64,000 bases of DNA from Pseudoalteromonas denitrificans DSM 6059 (GCF_900112265.1 NZ_FOLO01000003.1:124001-188000), one strand, 5' to 3'. Positions 27,088 through 36,432 are shown, counted from the stretch's first letter. The notes: generated by a model from the letters alone, not told the origin. Made by a program: numbers and translations.

Positions 27088-28761
27088 TTACACTTTAAAT
27101 TTTGCAAGCTCTTCAGTTAGAACATGCGCTTGTTTTGACACTGCATCTAAGTTATCAAGTATATTTTGTAACTCTGTTAAAGACTCCGTTGATGAATCAT
27201 TTAAATGATCAATGCTTTTTTCCATGCTCATTGACATTTTAGATTGCATATCCATAGCCGTTGCTATTTGTTCTATCGAATTGGCAACCGTACTTTCAAG
27301 CTCCTCAGTATGCTCAAGCCTATTTGCTACTTTATATATATACTCTTGTGCATGTTCAGTAGTTTTATTGCTATTTGCTACGTTATCAACCGCTTGCTTA
27401 CCTAAAGTTTGCAGTGAAGCGATTGTAGTTTCAATAGCCGATATAGAATCTTGTGTCCGTTTTGCAAGTGCTCTTACTTCATCAGCAACAACAGCAAAAC
27501 CTCGGCCTTGCTCACCAGCTCTTGCCGCTTCTATGGCTGCGTTAAGGGCCAATAAATTAGTTTGTTCAGCAATATTTTTTATAACATCAAGTACAGAGCC
27601 AATTTCACCACTTTGTTTACTTAGCTTTGATATAACATTAGCCGTTTCATTCATATTGCCTGATAACTTTTGAATGTCATGCACGCTGACTTTCATATTT
27701 GCCGTACTTTCTTTTATTTCGGAGTCAGTTTCTTTCGTATTTTCAGATGCAAGTTCAGTATTTTGACTGATATCTTGAATATTGGATGTCACATCATGAA
27801 TATTCTCTGTGATTTCTTTAGTTTGGCTTCCTTGCTCATTTAATTTATTTGCAATGGCACCTGTCGCAATCTTAACCTGATTAATTGCATCTTCTACTTT
27901 AGCTGCATTTTCTATAATGCTAATAACTAAACCTCTAAAAGTTGTCAAAAACTGATTGAATTTTTCGGCCACATCACCAATTTGATCATGCTCCCCTACA
28001 TCTAATTCAGTTGTTAAATCACCTTTGCCTTGTGCTAATAATGATAAAGAAGAGTTTAACTTGTTTGTACGTGATAAGACTATTTTGTTAAATGACCAAC
28101 TCATAATACCTGCGATAGAAAGCATAATCAGACCTGTAATGATAATGATCTGAACCCTAACACGTGTTGCTTCTGCGTATATGGTACTAAGAGGTTTATT
28201 GACAATGAGCACACCTCTCACGTCTCCCAATTTCCAATCTGTTTTTGGCGATTTTGAGTGTGAATTATGACAATCAACACAACCTTGAGCTTGCATGGTA
28301 TCGGCTAATGCGACTCTTAAAACTGGCTCACCTTCTAATAATGTTTCTTCAGAAATTATTTTCTTAGGATTTTTTGATAAAATGGCCCATGCTTCTTTTT
28401 GGAAGTCATCTAATTTTCTACTGACTCTGTTTGGAAATGGGTATTTACTATATAGCTGAAAGGATGTGCCATCTTTTGCAAAAATATCACTGAGTTCATG
28501 AACCAAAGTTGCAGGTAAGGGAATACTATTTGGGTTATCTTTATGTTCATAATCAGGTTTCATACCAAATTTTTTAGCTTTTACTATTACATTTTTAGTG
28601 TAATAACCTCGCAATGTTTTTATTTGATTAACCGTATTAATTGCATCTTTTTTACTGAGTTCGATCATATTCTGTTCTTGTATATTTGGAAAGAATACAG
28701 CAACTAAAACGGCTATAATGATCAATAAAGTAAATATAGGTAATAAAAATTTTTTTAACAT
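27088..28761 (-). CDS. Methyl-accepting chemotaxis protein with haem-c sensor domain
   Basis: 557 residues. Helix 1 at about 5-24, then a periplasmic Tll0287-like (DUF3365) domain ending in [13 protein letters not shown], where CVDCH (161-165) is a c-type haem attachment motif and [12 protein letters not shown] follows as in the family. Helix 2 near 205-225, a HAMP domain, and the cytoplasmic signalling domain with the highly conserved hairpin tip [38 protein letters not shown]. It should bind CheA/CheW and steer the flagella in response to a redox or gas signal sensed by haem. The ribosome site (AAGG) lies in the arm of an inverted repeat (28767-28796). Confidence 0.92.
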   Translation of the reverse strand: MLKKFLLPIFTLLIIIAVLVAVFFPNIQEQNMIELSKKDAINTVNQIKTLRGYYTKNVIVKAKKFGMKPDYEHKDNPNSIPLPATLVHELSDIFAKDGTSFQLYSKYPFPNRVSRKLDDFQKEAWAILSKNPKKIISEETLLEGEPVLRVALADTMQAQGCVDCHNSHSKSPKTDWKLGDVRGVLIVNKPLSTIYAEATRVRVQIIIITGLIMLSIAGIMSWSFNKIVLSRTNKLNSSLSLLAQGKGDLTTELDVGEHDQIGDVAEKFNQFLTTFRGLVISIIENAAKVEDAINQVKIATGAIANKLNEQGSQTKEITENIHDVTSNIQDISQNTELASENTKETDSEIKESTANMKVSVHDIQKLSGNMNETANVISKLSKQSGEIGSVLDVIKNIAEQTNLLALNAAIEAARAGEQGRGFAVVADEVRALAKRTQDSISAIETTIASLQTLGKQAVDNVANSNKTTEHAQEYIYKVANRLEHTEELESTVANSIEQIATAMDMQSKMSMSMEKSIDHLNDSSTESLTELQNILDNLDAVSKQAHVLTEELAKFKV

Positions 28762-28766
28762 AAATA

Positions 28767-28796
28767 AACCTTAGTTCACAGGCCTGCACTAAGGTT
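28767..28796 (-). promoter_or_regulatory. Hairpin that includes the ribosome site of the chemotaxis receptor
   Basis: Arms AACCTTAGT (28767-28775) and ACTAAGGTT (28788-28796) are exact complements with a loop holding the palindrome CAGGCCTG. On the mRNA of the downstream receptor the arm nearest the start holds AAGG, about eight bases before the ATG, so folding would block translation. It could instead be the terminator of the DUF4136 gene, though no T run follows. Confidence 0.5.
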
Positions 28797-28850
28797 AAGT
28801 ATAGAAGCTGTACTTGAATTTTCATTCAAATCAAACAAAAATAGCAAATA

Positions 28851-29417
28851 TTAAAAGTTTGCTAAGGTACTAGAAACAATCAGCTTAATTAAACCTTCAA
28901 TGTTTTCTTTATCATCTTTAGTCAACTTTTTTGTCGCCCAACCATGCCAAGCAGGTTGCTTGGTTTTAACATCATATATATCTATAGCAAGTTCTCCTTG
29001 CGTATAATTACGCACATGAGTTTCTGTACTCATTCCTATTCTGCCATAACGGCCATAATATCCACGACCCCAGCCAAAGCCACCTTGAAATGTTGCAGGG
29101 TATGAATCTATTTGTATTTTATCTCGACTTCCCACAGTATATGAGACTGCTAAATCAGCTTTTGAAGTATCGGTTACGAATGTATAACCTTTATTTTCAA
29201 GTGCTTGTTCTATTGCTTTATCAATACGAACTTTAACAATCGGATTGAAACCTGCGCTTATATGAAGCGCTTTTGACTCTTTTAACCAGGCAAATGTTTT
29301 TGCCGAGCTAATATTAATATTTGGATTTTTATCAAAATTAACATTAGGCCCAGGTGCTGCACAAGCTGTTAGCAAAATGATTATTGATGCCAATAAAATG
29401 ATTTTGATCTGTTTCAT
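28851..29417 (-). CDS. DUF4136-family lipoprotein
   Basis: 188 residues. Lipobox LTACAAPGP (Cys about 19), a hallmark DUF4136 pattern FDKNPNINISSAKTFAWL at 28-46, IDKAIEQALENKGYTFVTDTSKADLAVSYTV in the middle, a Gly/Tyr-rich loop (GGFGWGRGYYGRYGRIG), and GELAIDIYDVKTKQPAWHGWATKKL near the end. These are envelope proteins of unknown function, frequently outer-membrane anchored. AGGAAC precedes the ATG. It is read alone on the minus strand, upstream of the chemotaxis receptor gene. Confidence 0.88.
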   Translation of the reverse strand: MKQIKIILLASIIILLTACAAPGPNVNFDKNPNINISSAKTFAWLKESKALHISAGFNPIVKVRIDKAIEQALENKGYTFVTDTSKADLAVSYTVGSRDKIQIDSYPATFQGGFGWGRGYYGRYGRIGMSTETHVRNYTQGELAIDIYDVKTKQPAWHGWATKKLTKDDKENIEGLIKLIVSSTLANF

Positions 29418-29498
29418 ATAAGTTCCTAAATTAAAAATCTTATGTTTTAAAGCTGAGGGCGTATAAAAAAGGTCACCCCAAATATATTTTATATATCA

Positions 29499-30647
29499 CT
29501 ATTTCACTGGATATATATATTTTAACCAACCAAGCATACGTAATAATATTCGTCTTACCAAAGAGACATGCATAATATCGTGTTCATGGTTGATGGTCGC
29601 TGCTTGGCCTTGAACGCCAAGTGGTAAGTTATAGCTATTTAAATCTTCATCTAACTCTATTATTGCAATCGCATAACCATGTTTTGTTATTATACTTGAA
29701 GAAATTAATGTACCTGTTGCTTGTACTTCTCCTTCAGCCATCGCAGGTAATACTTCAACGACTTTACCACTAAAAACATGCCCTGGAACTGCATCTAAAA
29801 TCACTTCGGCATCTATTCCCACCTCTAATCGAAGTAAAGAGTTTTGCCAAAATAACCCTGCAATACGTCGCTTTTCTTTTGGTACAAAAGTCATTACAGG
29901 TCGAAGCGGTAAGCTTGAAGCTCTGACACCTGGACGAATTGTCACTTGTGTTGGGTAACCATCTGATGGTGCTTTAACATATGTTCGCTCTAAGTCTAAC
30001 TTGGCTTTATCTTTGGCTGACTTTAATTGTGCAACCTGAGTATTTTCACCTAAAATGGTTGACTCTGTAATGAGCCTGATGCGCCTTTCATCTGCTTTAG
30101 CCCCATCAAATGCAGCAAGATCAGCTTCAAAAAGTTTCTTTTTATTATTTACTTGTTGCTCTGAAAATGGCGAATTTACACCGCCTTTAATATGCCCATC
30201 TCTATAACGAATGTAAGTTGTTTCACTTCGCTCCAAATTTGCTTGTACTTTTCCCACCTTTGCGATCGCAGCTAACAGGCTTTCATTTTTTTGTAGTGCA
30301 CCACTTTTCGCCTCAGCTAAAGCCGCATCAGCCTTCGCTAAAGCAATTTTTTGTTGAGTATTTTCAAGTGTAAATAAAATATCTCCCCTATGAACCAATT
30401 GATTAGGAACAACGTTAACTGAACTCACTGTCCCTGTAATTTGCGGTACAATAGGAACAGAAACAAATACCTCTTTGGCATATTTTTCATATGGGTGGTT
30501 ATAATTCATAGTGAATATAATGGCAGATAATATAAATACACCCCCTAAAACAGCTGTGGGTACAGTCCACTTATTTAAAGGTATTTTGAATGCTTTAAAA
30601 ATGAGAATGCACATTGCGGTATAAGTTAAAATGATTAGCATATCCAT
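29499..30647 (-). CDS. yiaV: HlyD/EmrA-family membrane fusion protein (YiaV-like)
   Basis: 382 residues. Two N-terminal helices (about 5-20 and 28-48), then a biotinyl-lipoyl-like domain (SVPIVPQITGTVSSVNVVPNQLVHRGDILFTL), a coiled-coil hairpin (about 90-200) and a closing beta domain (YVKAPSDGYPTQVTIRPGVRAS). Adaptors of this type bridge an inner-membrane pump and an outer-membrane channel; none is encoded nearby. Its ATG overlaps the stop of the DUF3302 gene by one base (TAATG), exactly the yiaW-yiaV order of Escherichia coli. The symbol is by similarity and context. Confidence 0.85.
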   Translation of the reverse strand: MDMLIILTYTAMCILIFKAFKIPLNKWTVPTAVLGGVFILSAIIFTMNYNHPYEKYAKEVFVSVPIVPQITGTVSSVNVVPNQLVHRGDILFTLENTQQKIALAKADAALAEAKSGALQKNESLLAAIAKVGKVQANLERSETTYIRYRDGHIKGGVNSPFSEQQVNNKKKLFEADLAAFDGAKADERRIRLITESTILGENTQVAQLKSAKDKAKLDLERTYVKAPSDGYPTQVTIRPGVRASSLPLRPVMTFVPKEKRRIAGLFWQNSLLRLEVGIDAEVILDAVPGHVFSGKVVEVLPAMAEGEVQATGTLISSSIITKHGYAIAIIELDEDLNSYNLPLGVQGQAATINHEHDIMHVSLVRRILLRMLGWLKYIYPVK

Positions 30648-30988
30648 TAAGGCTGCTCCTTATCTGCTAATTGTTTTTGAAGCTGTGCGACTGTCTTGTT
30701 CAAATCATGTAATTGTGATGATAAATCGTCTCTGTGTCTGTTTTTCTCTGAATTGGAAAAGCCCCACCCTCTATCTTCTCGATATAGAGTGGCCCAGATC
30801 CATAAAAAAGGCCAAAGCGCATGCAATGTAAATAAGCTAACCCAACCTGTGGCATGTATTGCATCTTGATGTGGATGGTTGCGTTTTACTGCGATTTCAT
30901 AGGGAATATCATGAATAACAATAATGCCGTAAAAGATAATGATAAAGACAAAAAAAACTAAAAATAGTGCAAAGTAATCCAAAAACAT
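30647..30988 (-). CDS. yiaW: DUF3302 membrane protein (YiaW-like)
   Basis: 113 residues from ATG 30988, chosen because GAGG lies upstream and because the family starts MFLDYFAL; an ATG four codons earlier is less likely. Two helices: FALFLVFFVFIIIFYGIIVI and WVSLFTLHALWPFLWIWATLY. The block HDIPYEIAVKRNHPHQDAIHATGWVSLFTLH is nearly the Escherichia coli YiaW sequence as I remember it. It is co-translated with the HlyD-type partner downstream; function unknown, probably an inner-membrane companion. Confidence 0.88.
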   Translation of the reverse strand: MFLDYFALFLVFFVFIIIFYGIIVIHDIPYEIAVKRNHPHQDAIHATGWVSLFTLHALWPFLWIWATLYREDRGWGFSNSEKNRHRDDLSSQLHDLNKTVAQLQKQLADKEQP

Positions 30989-31048
30989 ATTGAGCCTCAT
31001 TTATTGCTTAGCGTTTTAAAGTGACGTTAAATAGATCGAATTTATTTT

Positions 31049-31064
31049 ACAACGAGTTCGTTGT
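31049..31064. promoter_or_regulatory. Palindrome upstream of the yiaW-like gene
   Basis: ACAACGA and TCGTTGT are exact complements around a two-base centre, about 60 bases upstream of the yiaW start. The size and position fit a dimeric repressor site, but no regulator gene lies close by and no family is indicated. Confidence 0.3.
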
Positions 31065-31101
31065 TATTGACGACGTAGACATTTTATCCTTCATTACACC
31101 G

Positions 31102-31280
31102 CTACATTGCGATTTGTTTTTTTGCTGTTTTAGCTGAGCGTGTGCCTAATAAAGGCAGTCCATCTTTACCAACTTGCGTTGTAATAACTTCTATTTTTTT
31201 AACAACCCCCAGTGCAATTGTTGTAGCGTTTACTGTAAAGATGTACACAATATAAAATAAATTAACATCATATTTCTCAT
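31102..31280 (-). pseudogene. Frameshifted gene for a small exported protein
   Basis: AAAGGA stands 7 bases before an ATG at 31280 that opens MRNMMLIYFILCTSLQ and stops. The neighbouring frame continues at once with TVNATTIALGVVKKIEVI, then TTQVGKDGLPLLGTRSAKTA and KKQIAM, ending at 31102. Adding one T in the TTT run of TCTTTACAG joins the two into about 59 residues: a signal peptide cut near VNA and a short basic mature peptide. The join is therefore a one-base homopolymer loss, either a true mutation or a sequence error. I do not know the family. Confidence 0.45.
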
Positions 31281-31754
31281 GCTTTTTCCTTTAAAAACAA
31301 GATTTTTAAATAATTAATCATCCGTTAAACAATGCTAATAGTGTAGACGCAAGAAAATAACCTCGCTATGTTGTTTTCAAATAAAATTGATAGATATGAC
31401 ATAAAATATATGGTTTATAAATGAAGCTTAATAGAACTTAATTTTCAAAAGCACTTGTGTATTACACAAAACAGAGAAATTATTTAAGGAGTAGTTTGCA
31501 GAAGAATTAGCAATTAACCACCCTATCCTCAAAGCTGTATCACAATCAATTTTAAGTCAATGGGAAAGTAAAAAACAGGAGATATGTCACAGTAAAAAAT
31601 TTTGCGATTGAAAGAGTCGGTTATAAATATTTTCCGCCATAGTGGCATACTTTTGGTAGTATATTCATACATATGTATAATCTATGTCATAATTATTATT
31701 TCCATAATTTAAATTTAGGTTTTTTATGCCCTTAAATGGTTTTTATAAATCATA
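31281..31754. other. Intergenic region upstream of pqiA
   Basis: No complete gene is seen. It holds a start-less open frame at 31495-31611 (plus strand) reading FAEELAINHPILKAVSQSIL then SQWESKKQEICHSKKFCD, preceded by AAGGAG and an in-frame TAG, which might be a relic. A 12-base palindrome, ATACATATGTAT (31667-31678), lies about 77 bases before the pqiA start and could be an operator. Confidence 0.5.
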
Positions 31755-33023
31755 ATGCAATTACATTTAGCATGCAGACATTGTGATCAACTTGTATATA
31801 TTGCATCATTGCAAAAAACACAAGTTGCTTATTGTCCAAATTGTCGAAGCAAAATAGCCTTAGGAAAAAACAACAGTGAACAAAAAGTTGTTGCACTAAG
31901 TATTTGTGCTATTGCAATGTTACTCAGCTCCCTATTTTATCCCTTTATTTCTTTTAGTGAACAAGGCATTACTCAAACGATTACTTTACTGGATGCAGGT
32001 AAAATACTGTTTGAGTTTAACAGTCCTCTCTTAGGTATATTGATAGATATTACGATTATTTTTTTACCTTTAACTTTACTTGTTTTTTTTATTTTAATTC
32101 ACATTGGCTTATTAAAAATCTTGCCGAGAACATATGCCAGTAAACTATTAAAAATGATTTTTATACTTATTCCCTGGGTGATGTCTGAAATATTTTTAAT
32201 TGGTATCCTGATCAGCATGATCAAAATTATGTCTATTGCGGATATCAGTTTTGGTCTCAGTTTCTTTTCATTTTCAGCTTTTATCTTTTTTTATTTAATG
32301 TGCTTGACCCATATTGATAAAAATAAGCTTTGGCAACATATTGCTATGGTTGATAATAGACCTTTGATAGGCACTCCTGCTCGGGCAATTGAGCACAATT
32401 ACAGGGCGTGTCATAATTGCCAACAATTAATATCTTCAAATATTTGTGATCGGTGCCATAGTAAAACATATAGTCGCTATCCTTTTAGTATTCAAAAAGT
32501 TATGGCACTTTTATTGACATCATTAATATTATATATCCCAGCTAATTACTATCCTATTATGCATACTTGGGTATTAAATCAAGACGAACCCTCAACAATT
32601 TTAGGGGGGATTGTGACCTTATGGCAAATGGGGTCATATCCAATTGCTATTATAATATTTATCGCGAGTATCATAATTCCACTAGCAAAAATATTTGTTT
32701 TAACCTTACTGTGTTATGTTGTGACCTATAAAAATACTTTAGATTATGCAAGCCAGTATCAGTATACAAAAATGTATCAATTAACTGAATTTATAGGCAA
32801 ATGGTCAATGCTAGATGTTTTTGTTGTTGCAGTTCTAGTGGCATTAGTTCAATTAGGCGCCCTGATGTCAATCACACCCGGCGTTGGTGCAATATTTTTT
32901 GCCGCCATGGTTTTTACTTCTATGTTAGCCGCTCATGCATTTGACTCGCGTTTGCTTTGGGATTCAATCGATACTACACAGGCAAAAAGTCGCTTTCATA
33001 ATAAAAACCAGGAGTACAAATGA
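31755..33023 (+). CDS. pqiA: Paraquat-inducible protein A, PqiA
   Basis: 422 residues. Two PqiA modules, each with a cysteine zinc-ribbon and four membrane helices: CRHCDQLVYIASLQKTQVAYCPNC near the N-terminus, and CHNCQQLISSNICDRC near 222. The phrases FYPFISFSEQGITQTITLLD and NYYPIMHTWVLNQDEPSTILGG are typical. In Escherichia coli PqiA is the inner-membrane partner of the PqiB tunnel that moves lipids between the membranes. The stop overlaps the ATG of pqiB by four bases. No promoter motif can be assigned with confidence. Confidence 0.95.
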   Translation: MQLHLACRHCDQLVYIASLQKTQVAYCPNCRSKIALGKNNSEQKVVALSICAIAMLLSSLFYPFISFSEQGITQTITLLDAGKILFEFNSPLLGILIDITIIFLPLTLLVFFILIHIGLLKILPRTYASKLLKMIFILIPWVMSEIFLIGILISMIKIMSIADISFGLSFFSFSAFIFFYLMCLTHIDKNKLWQHIAMVDNRPLIGTPARAIEHNYRACHNCQQLISSNICDRCHSKTYSRYPFSIQKVMALLLTSLILYIPANYYPIMHTWVLNQDEPSTILGGIVTLWQMGSYPIAIIIFIASIIIPLAKIFVLTLLCYVVTYKNTLDYASQYQYTKMYQLTEFIGKWSMLDVFVVAVLVALVQLGALMSITPGVGAIFFAAMVFTSMLAAHAFDSRLLWDSIDTTQAKSRFHNKNQEYK

Positions 33024-34678
33024 CACAAACAGCCAATATTACACAAGGGCCAAAAATCTCACCAATTTGGATATTACCCTTCATTGCACTGTTTGTAGGT
33101 ATTTGGATGGTATTTCAATATCAAAACGATAAAGGCGAAGAGATTTTTATTCGAATGCCTCATGCAGAAGGCATTATTACAGGTAAAACCCAAATAAAAG
33201 TTCGCAGTGTTAATATGGGTATTATTACGGATGTAAAGCTATCTGATAACCAAAAATATGTTATGGCTCGGGCTGAAATTAATAAGCGTTATAAACACTT
33301 ATTAACTAATGATGCAAAAATTTGGGTTGTAAAACCTCGCATTGATCAAGCTGGAGTATCCGGTTTAAATACATTGTTATCAGGTGTTTACCTTGAGTTT
33401 TCTCCTGGTAATTCAAAAGAATCAAATAGCTATTTCACTCTTTTAACCGAACCGCCTCTTATCGCAAATGATATCAAAGGTGGGCGCTATAGTTTATTAA
33501 GTCGTGATTCCCAAGTAATAGAAGTTGGTACAGGTTTATATTACAAAGGGTATGAAGTAGGTCAAATAGAAGCGGCTCACTTTGACTGGCAAGAACAAAC
33601 CATGTCTTATCAAATATTCATAAAGGCACCTTTTCAAAATTTAGTCACTTTTAATACTGTTTTCTGGGTTAATTCAGGGATAGAAGTTGACTTGTCTGCT
33701 GATGGCATAAATGTAAAAACAGGTTCTTTAAGTAAACTATTGAAAGGAGGAATTTCTTTTAGTGTGCCACAAAGAGAAAAAGCAGGCGACATTGTCTCTG
33801 CAGGGCATATATTTTCTTTAAGCAAAAATTACAAAAAAGCGTTAGAGCAAAGGTATTTTTTATATGATTACTTTGTGATCCAATTTGAGCAATCAATACG
33901 CGGTTTAAATCCAGGAGCGCCTGTAGAATATCGAGGTATACGTATCGGTACAGTTGTAGAGTCTCCGGCTATGCTGGTGGTTGGAGATAAGCCTGCTTAT
34001 TTTGGCACTGAAGATATACGAGTCCCCGTATTAATAAAAGTCGAATATAAACGCATATTTCATAATGCAAAAATTTCAAAAGAGTTTTGGCAAAACAACC
34101 TTTTAACTTGGCTTAATAAAGGCATGCGCGCATCATTAAAGCCAGGGAACTTACTCACCGGGGCTTTATATATTGATTTAGATATTTACCCTGATGCGCC
34201 TAAATATGTTATGGAGAAAATAGCAGGGCATAATGTATTGCCAAGTATCTCAAGTGGTTTTAGTGTTTTAACTAATCAAGTCTCTGAGGTATTAACAAAA
34301 TTTAATAAACTCAATATCGAAGGTTCATTAACACAGTTTGAAAATGCAATGGTTGAATATCAGGCTTTGGCAACACAATTAAATATATTAATTAAAGCGA
34401 ATAAAACACAAGCTATCCCAGACAATTTTAATCAAAGCATGCAACAGGTTACTAAAAGCATGGCTCAGTTTGATAAAACAATGAAGCAGTTCAGAAAAAC
34501 AATGAGTGATTATGAGAAAGGCTCTCAGGTTTATCAACAAATGCATAAAACGATGAGCCAATTAAAACAATTAACTCAAGAGCTTCAACCATTTTTACGT
34601 AATTTGAATGAACAACCAGATATGTTTATTTTTGATAGAAATAAAACTCAAGACATTGAACCTAGGAGCTTAAAGTAA
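33020..34678 (+). CDS. pqiB: MCE-domain lipid-transport protein PqiB
   Basis: 552 residues. One N-terminal helix (ISPIWILPFIALFVGIWMVFQ) and three MCE/MlaD domains in series: EEIFIRMPHAEGIITGKTQIKV, SRDSQVIEVGTGLYYKGYEVGQIE, and FEQSIRGLNPGAPVEYRGIRIGTV, followed by a long helical C-terminus (about 430-530, MTQFDKTMKQFRKT-like heptads). PqiB builds a hexameric syringe-like tube spanning the periplasm. It overlaps pqiA at the start and pqiC at the end (TAATG), so all three are co-translated. Confidence 0.95.
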   Translation: MTQTANITQGPKISPIWILPFIALFVGIWMVFQYQNDKGEEIFIRMPHAEGIITGKTQIKVRSVNMGIITDVKLSDNQKYVMARAEINKRYKHLLTNDAKIWVVKPRIDQAGVSGLNTLLSGVYLEFSPGNSKESNSYFTLLTEPPLIANDIKGGRYSLLSRDSQVIEVGTGLYYKGYEVGQIEAAHFDWQEQTMSYQIFIKAPFQNLVTFNTVFWVNSGIEVDLSADGINVKTGSLSKLLKGGISFSVPQREKAGDIVSAGHIFSLSKNYKKALEQRYFLYDYFVIQFEQSIRGLNPGAPVEYRGIRIGTVVESPAMLVVGDKPAYFGTEDIRVPVLIKVEYKRIFHNAKISKEFWQNNLLTWLNKGMRASLKPGNLLTGALYIDLDIYPDAPKYVMEKIAGHNVLPSISSGFSVLTNQVSEVLTKFNKLNIEGSLTQFENAMVEYQALATQLNILIKANKTQAIPDNFNQSMQQVTKSMAQFDKTMKQFRKTMSDYEKGSQVYQQMHKTMSQLKQLTQELQPFLRNLNEQPDMFIFDRNKTQDIEPRSLK

Positions 34679-35301
34679 TGCGCTTTTCATTCATTTTTAT
34701 CATAATAATAATGCTTTCATCTTGTAGTCATAAAGCCGCATTTAATAATATACATTATTATCAGTTTTATGGTCAAAATAACAAACTGAGCATTACTAAA
34801 AAAGATGATAATGCAATTCTTGTGATTTCGGATATTGTATTACCAAGCAGCTTAAACAATCGCGGCATTGCGATGCGAATATCAAAACAACAATTTCAAA
34901 ATGCGAATTGGCATCAATGGAATAGCGCACCAGATGAAATGTTACTCTCAATTACTCAGGGAAATTTGGCATCTTTAGAAACAAATTGGTTAGTACTGAC
35001 TAAAAGTACACCTCATATCTCCTTAATTGCAAAAAAACATGCCTTTTATGAAGTTAAATGGACATTAACGCGCTTTAATGGCGGATTAAATAATAATGCA
35101 GAAATAGCAGGAATGTGGCAAATTTTTAAACATCAAACCGATGGTGATATTTCTATTATTCAGCAAGAGTATTTTACAGAGCAAACAACTTTAACCAAAG
35201 ATGGTTATCAAGCACTTGTAGGTGCGTTAGAAATTACTTGGCTTAAAATTAATAAAGATTTTATGCTCGCTTTAGAAAATATAACAAAGTTAGATGATTA
35301 G
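34678..35301 (+). CDS. pqiC: PqiC lipoprotein (ABC-type transport auxiliary)
   Basis: 207 residues. Lipobox LSSCSHK (Cys about 16), then a DUF330/ABC_trans_aux domain: YYQFYGQNN, ILVISDIVLPSSLNNRGIAMRIS, NWHQWNSAPDEML. PqiC sits at the outer membrane and docks with the PqiB tube. The ATG overlaps the pqiB stop by one base. Confidence 0.92.
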   Translation: MRFSFIFIIIIMLSSCSHKAAFNNIHYYQFYGQNNKLSITKKDDNAILVISDIVLPSSLNNRGIAMRISKQQFQNANWHQWNSAPDEMLLSITQGNLASLETNWLVLTKSTPHISLIAKKHAFYEVKWTLTRFNGGLNNNAEIAGMWQIFKHQTDGDISIIQQEYFTEQTTLTKDGYQALVGALEITWLKINKDFMLALENITKLDD

Positions 35302-35308
35302 CATAAAC

Positions 35309-35404
35309 TCATGATGCTATTGGTCGGTTTTCATAATCAATATGGCAGTGTCGGCCACTATTTTTGGCCGCATACACTGCTTTATCAGCTCCCTCTAAAA
35401 GCAA
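35309..35404 (-). pseudogene. Relic of the end of a GGDEF-domain gene
   Basis: Reading the minus strand gives LLLEGADKAVYAAKNSGRHC then HIDYENRPIAS and a stop at 35309. This is the typical closing helix of a GGDEF domain (AD.AlY.AK..GrN). An in-frame TAA lies just before the fragment and no upstream GGDEF coding sequence is present, because the next gene on that strand begins its own protein end at 35460. It is a remnant left by deletion of a diguanylate cyclase gene after pqiC. Confidence 0.75.
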
Positions 35405-35459
35405 TTAAACGCTAAAACGTCAATTGCTCTTATTTAAACGATAAACTGATTTTTAACGA

Positions 35460-36224
35460 TTAGTTTAATTTTTTGCGTAAAGATATCAGTGAGATCCCCA
35501 ATAACATCAACCAATTTAATGAACCACCACTACTGCTGCTAGTATCAGGTGTGGTAACTTGATTTATTAAGGTGTTTTTTACAGGTGACAGTGTATTTGC
35601 TGACGCCGGATCATCATCAATGACACTTGTTTGTAATATTGTTACAAAGTTTTCTTCACTTTCAGTGCATTCAAGCATCGGCATTGAACTACATTGTTTT
35701 AATTCAGCAATTTTTTCTAAATTTTCCAATCCCGAAATTACTTGACCAAAAACTGTAAAACCTTCATTTTGTGTATCTAATCCGAAACCGTTTTTACTAT
35801 TATCATGTAAATTTACAAACCATTCGCTCGTTGCACTATTCGGGAAACCTCCCACTTTAGCCATCGCAATAGTGCCTTTTACATTTGACCATACAGCCTC
35901 GTTTGTAACCGAAGAAATTGTTTCGATATGGGGTGTTGTGGCTGTTAGATATGAGCCTGAATTTTTATACCCTCCACCTTGAACGATTGTGCCACCACTA
36001 TTTTCACTTGCAACACGATGAACCAAAACATTCGAGTACTTTTCGTTTTTTACATAATGTAAAAAATTTTCAACCGTTTTTGGTGTCGTCTCATCAAATA
36101 AGTTAACTTGAAAGTTTCCCTGACTTGTTTGAAATTCGACTATGGTCGCTAGTGTGTTGTTTGAAAATGTCGTAATGCTTAAGGCAAAAAGAGGTAAGGT
36201 GATTTTTCTTATTCTATTTTTCAT
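35460..36224 (-). CDS. Exported cyclophilin-type peptidylprolyl isomerase with GlyGly-CTERM
   Basis: 254 residues. Signal peptide LPLFALSITTFSNNTLA. Cyclophilin domain: TIVEFQTSQGNFQVNLF, TPKTVENFLHYV, VHRVASENSGGTIVQGGGY, GTIAMAKVGGFPNSATSEWFVNL, GFTVFGQVISGLE. The C-terminal 30 residues, SSSGGSLNWLMLLGISLISLRKKLN, have the Gly-Gly, helix, basic pattern of GlyGly-CTERM sorting signals, which are cut by rhombosortase for type II secretion and surface anchoring. So the enzyme is probably released or displayed on the surface. The usual cyclophilin catalytic Arg is in VHRV; one conserved Phe cannot be checked by eye. Confidence 0.9.
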   Translation of the reverse strand: MKNRIRKITLPLFALSITTFSNNTLATIVEFQTSQGNFQVNLFDETTPKTVENFLHYVKNEKYSNVLVHRVASENSGGTIVQGGGYKNSGSYLTATTPHIETISSVTNEAVWSNVKGTIAMAKVGGFPNSATSEWFVNLHDNSKNGFGLDTQNEGFTVFGQVISGLENLEKIAELKQCSSMPMLECTESEENFVTILQTSVIDDDPASANTLSPVKNTLINQVTTPDTSSSSGGSLNWLMLLGISLISLRKKLN

Positions 36225-36432
36225 TATAAATCTTTTTTAGTTATTATTAATGCACCTAGGATAAACAGGAAAAATATAAAAAACCAGTTAATAACATGCC
36301 TGATAACACTCAAGCACAAAGAGTAACATTTGGTTACATAGTCATTTATCAGTATTTATTGCAAAAAAATGAATAAAGACATTTAAACAATTTTAAATTC
36401 ACTAAAAAAAAGTTATTATGCTTGGCTGAGTA

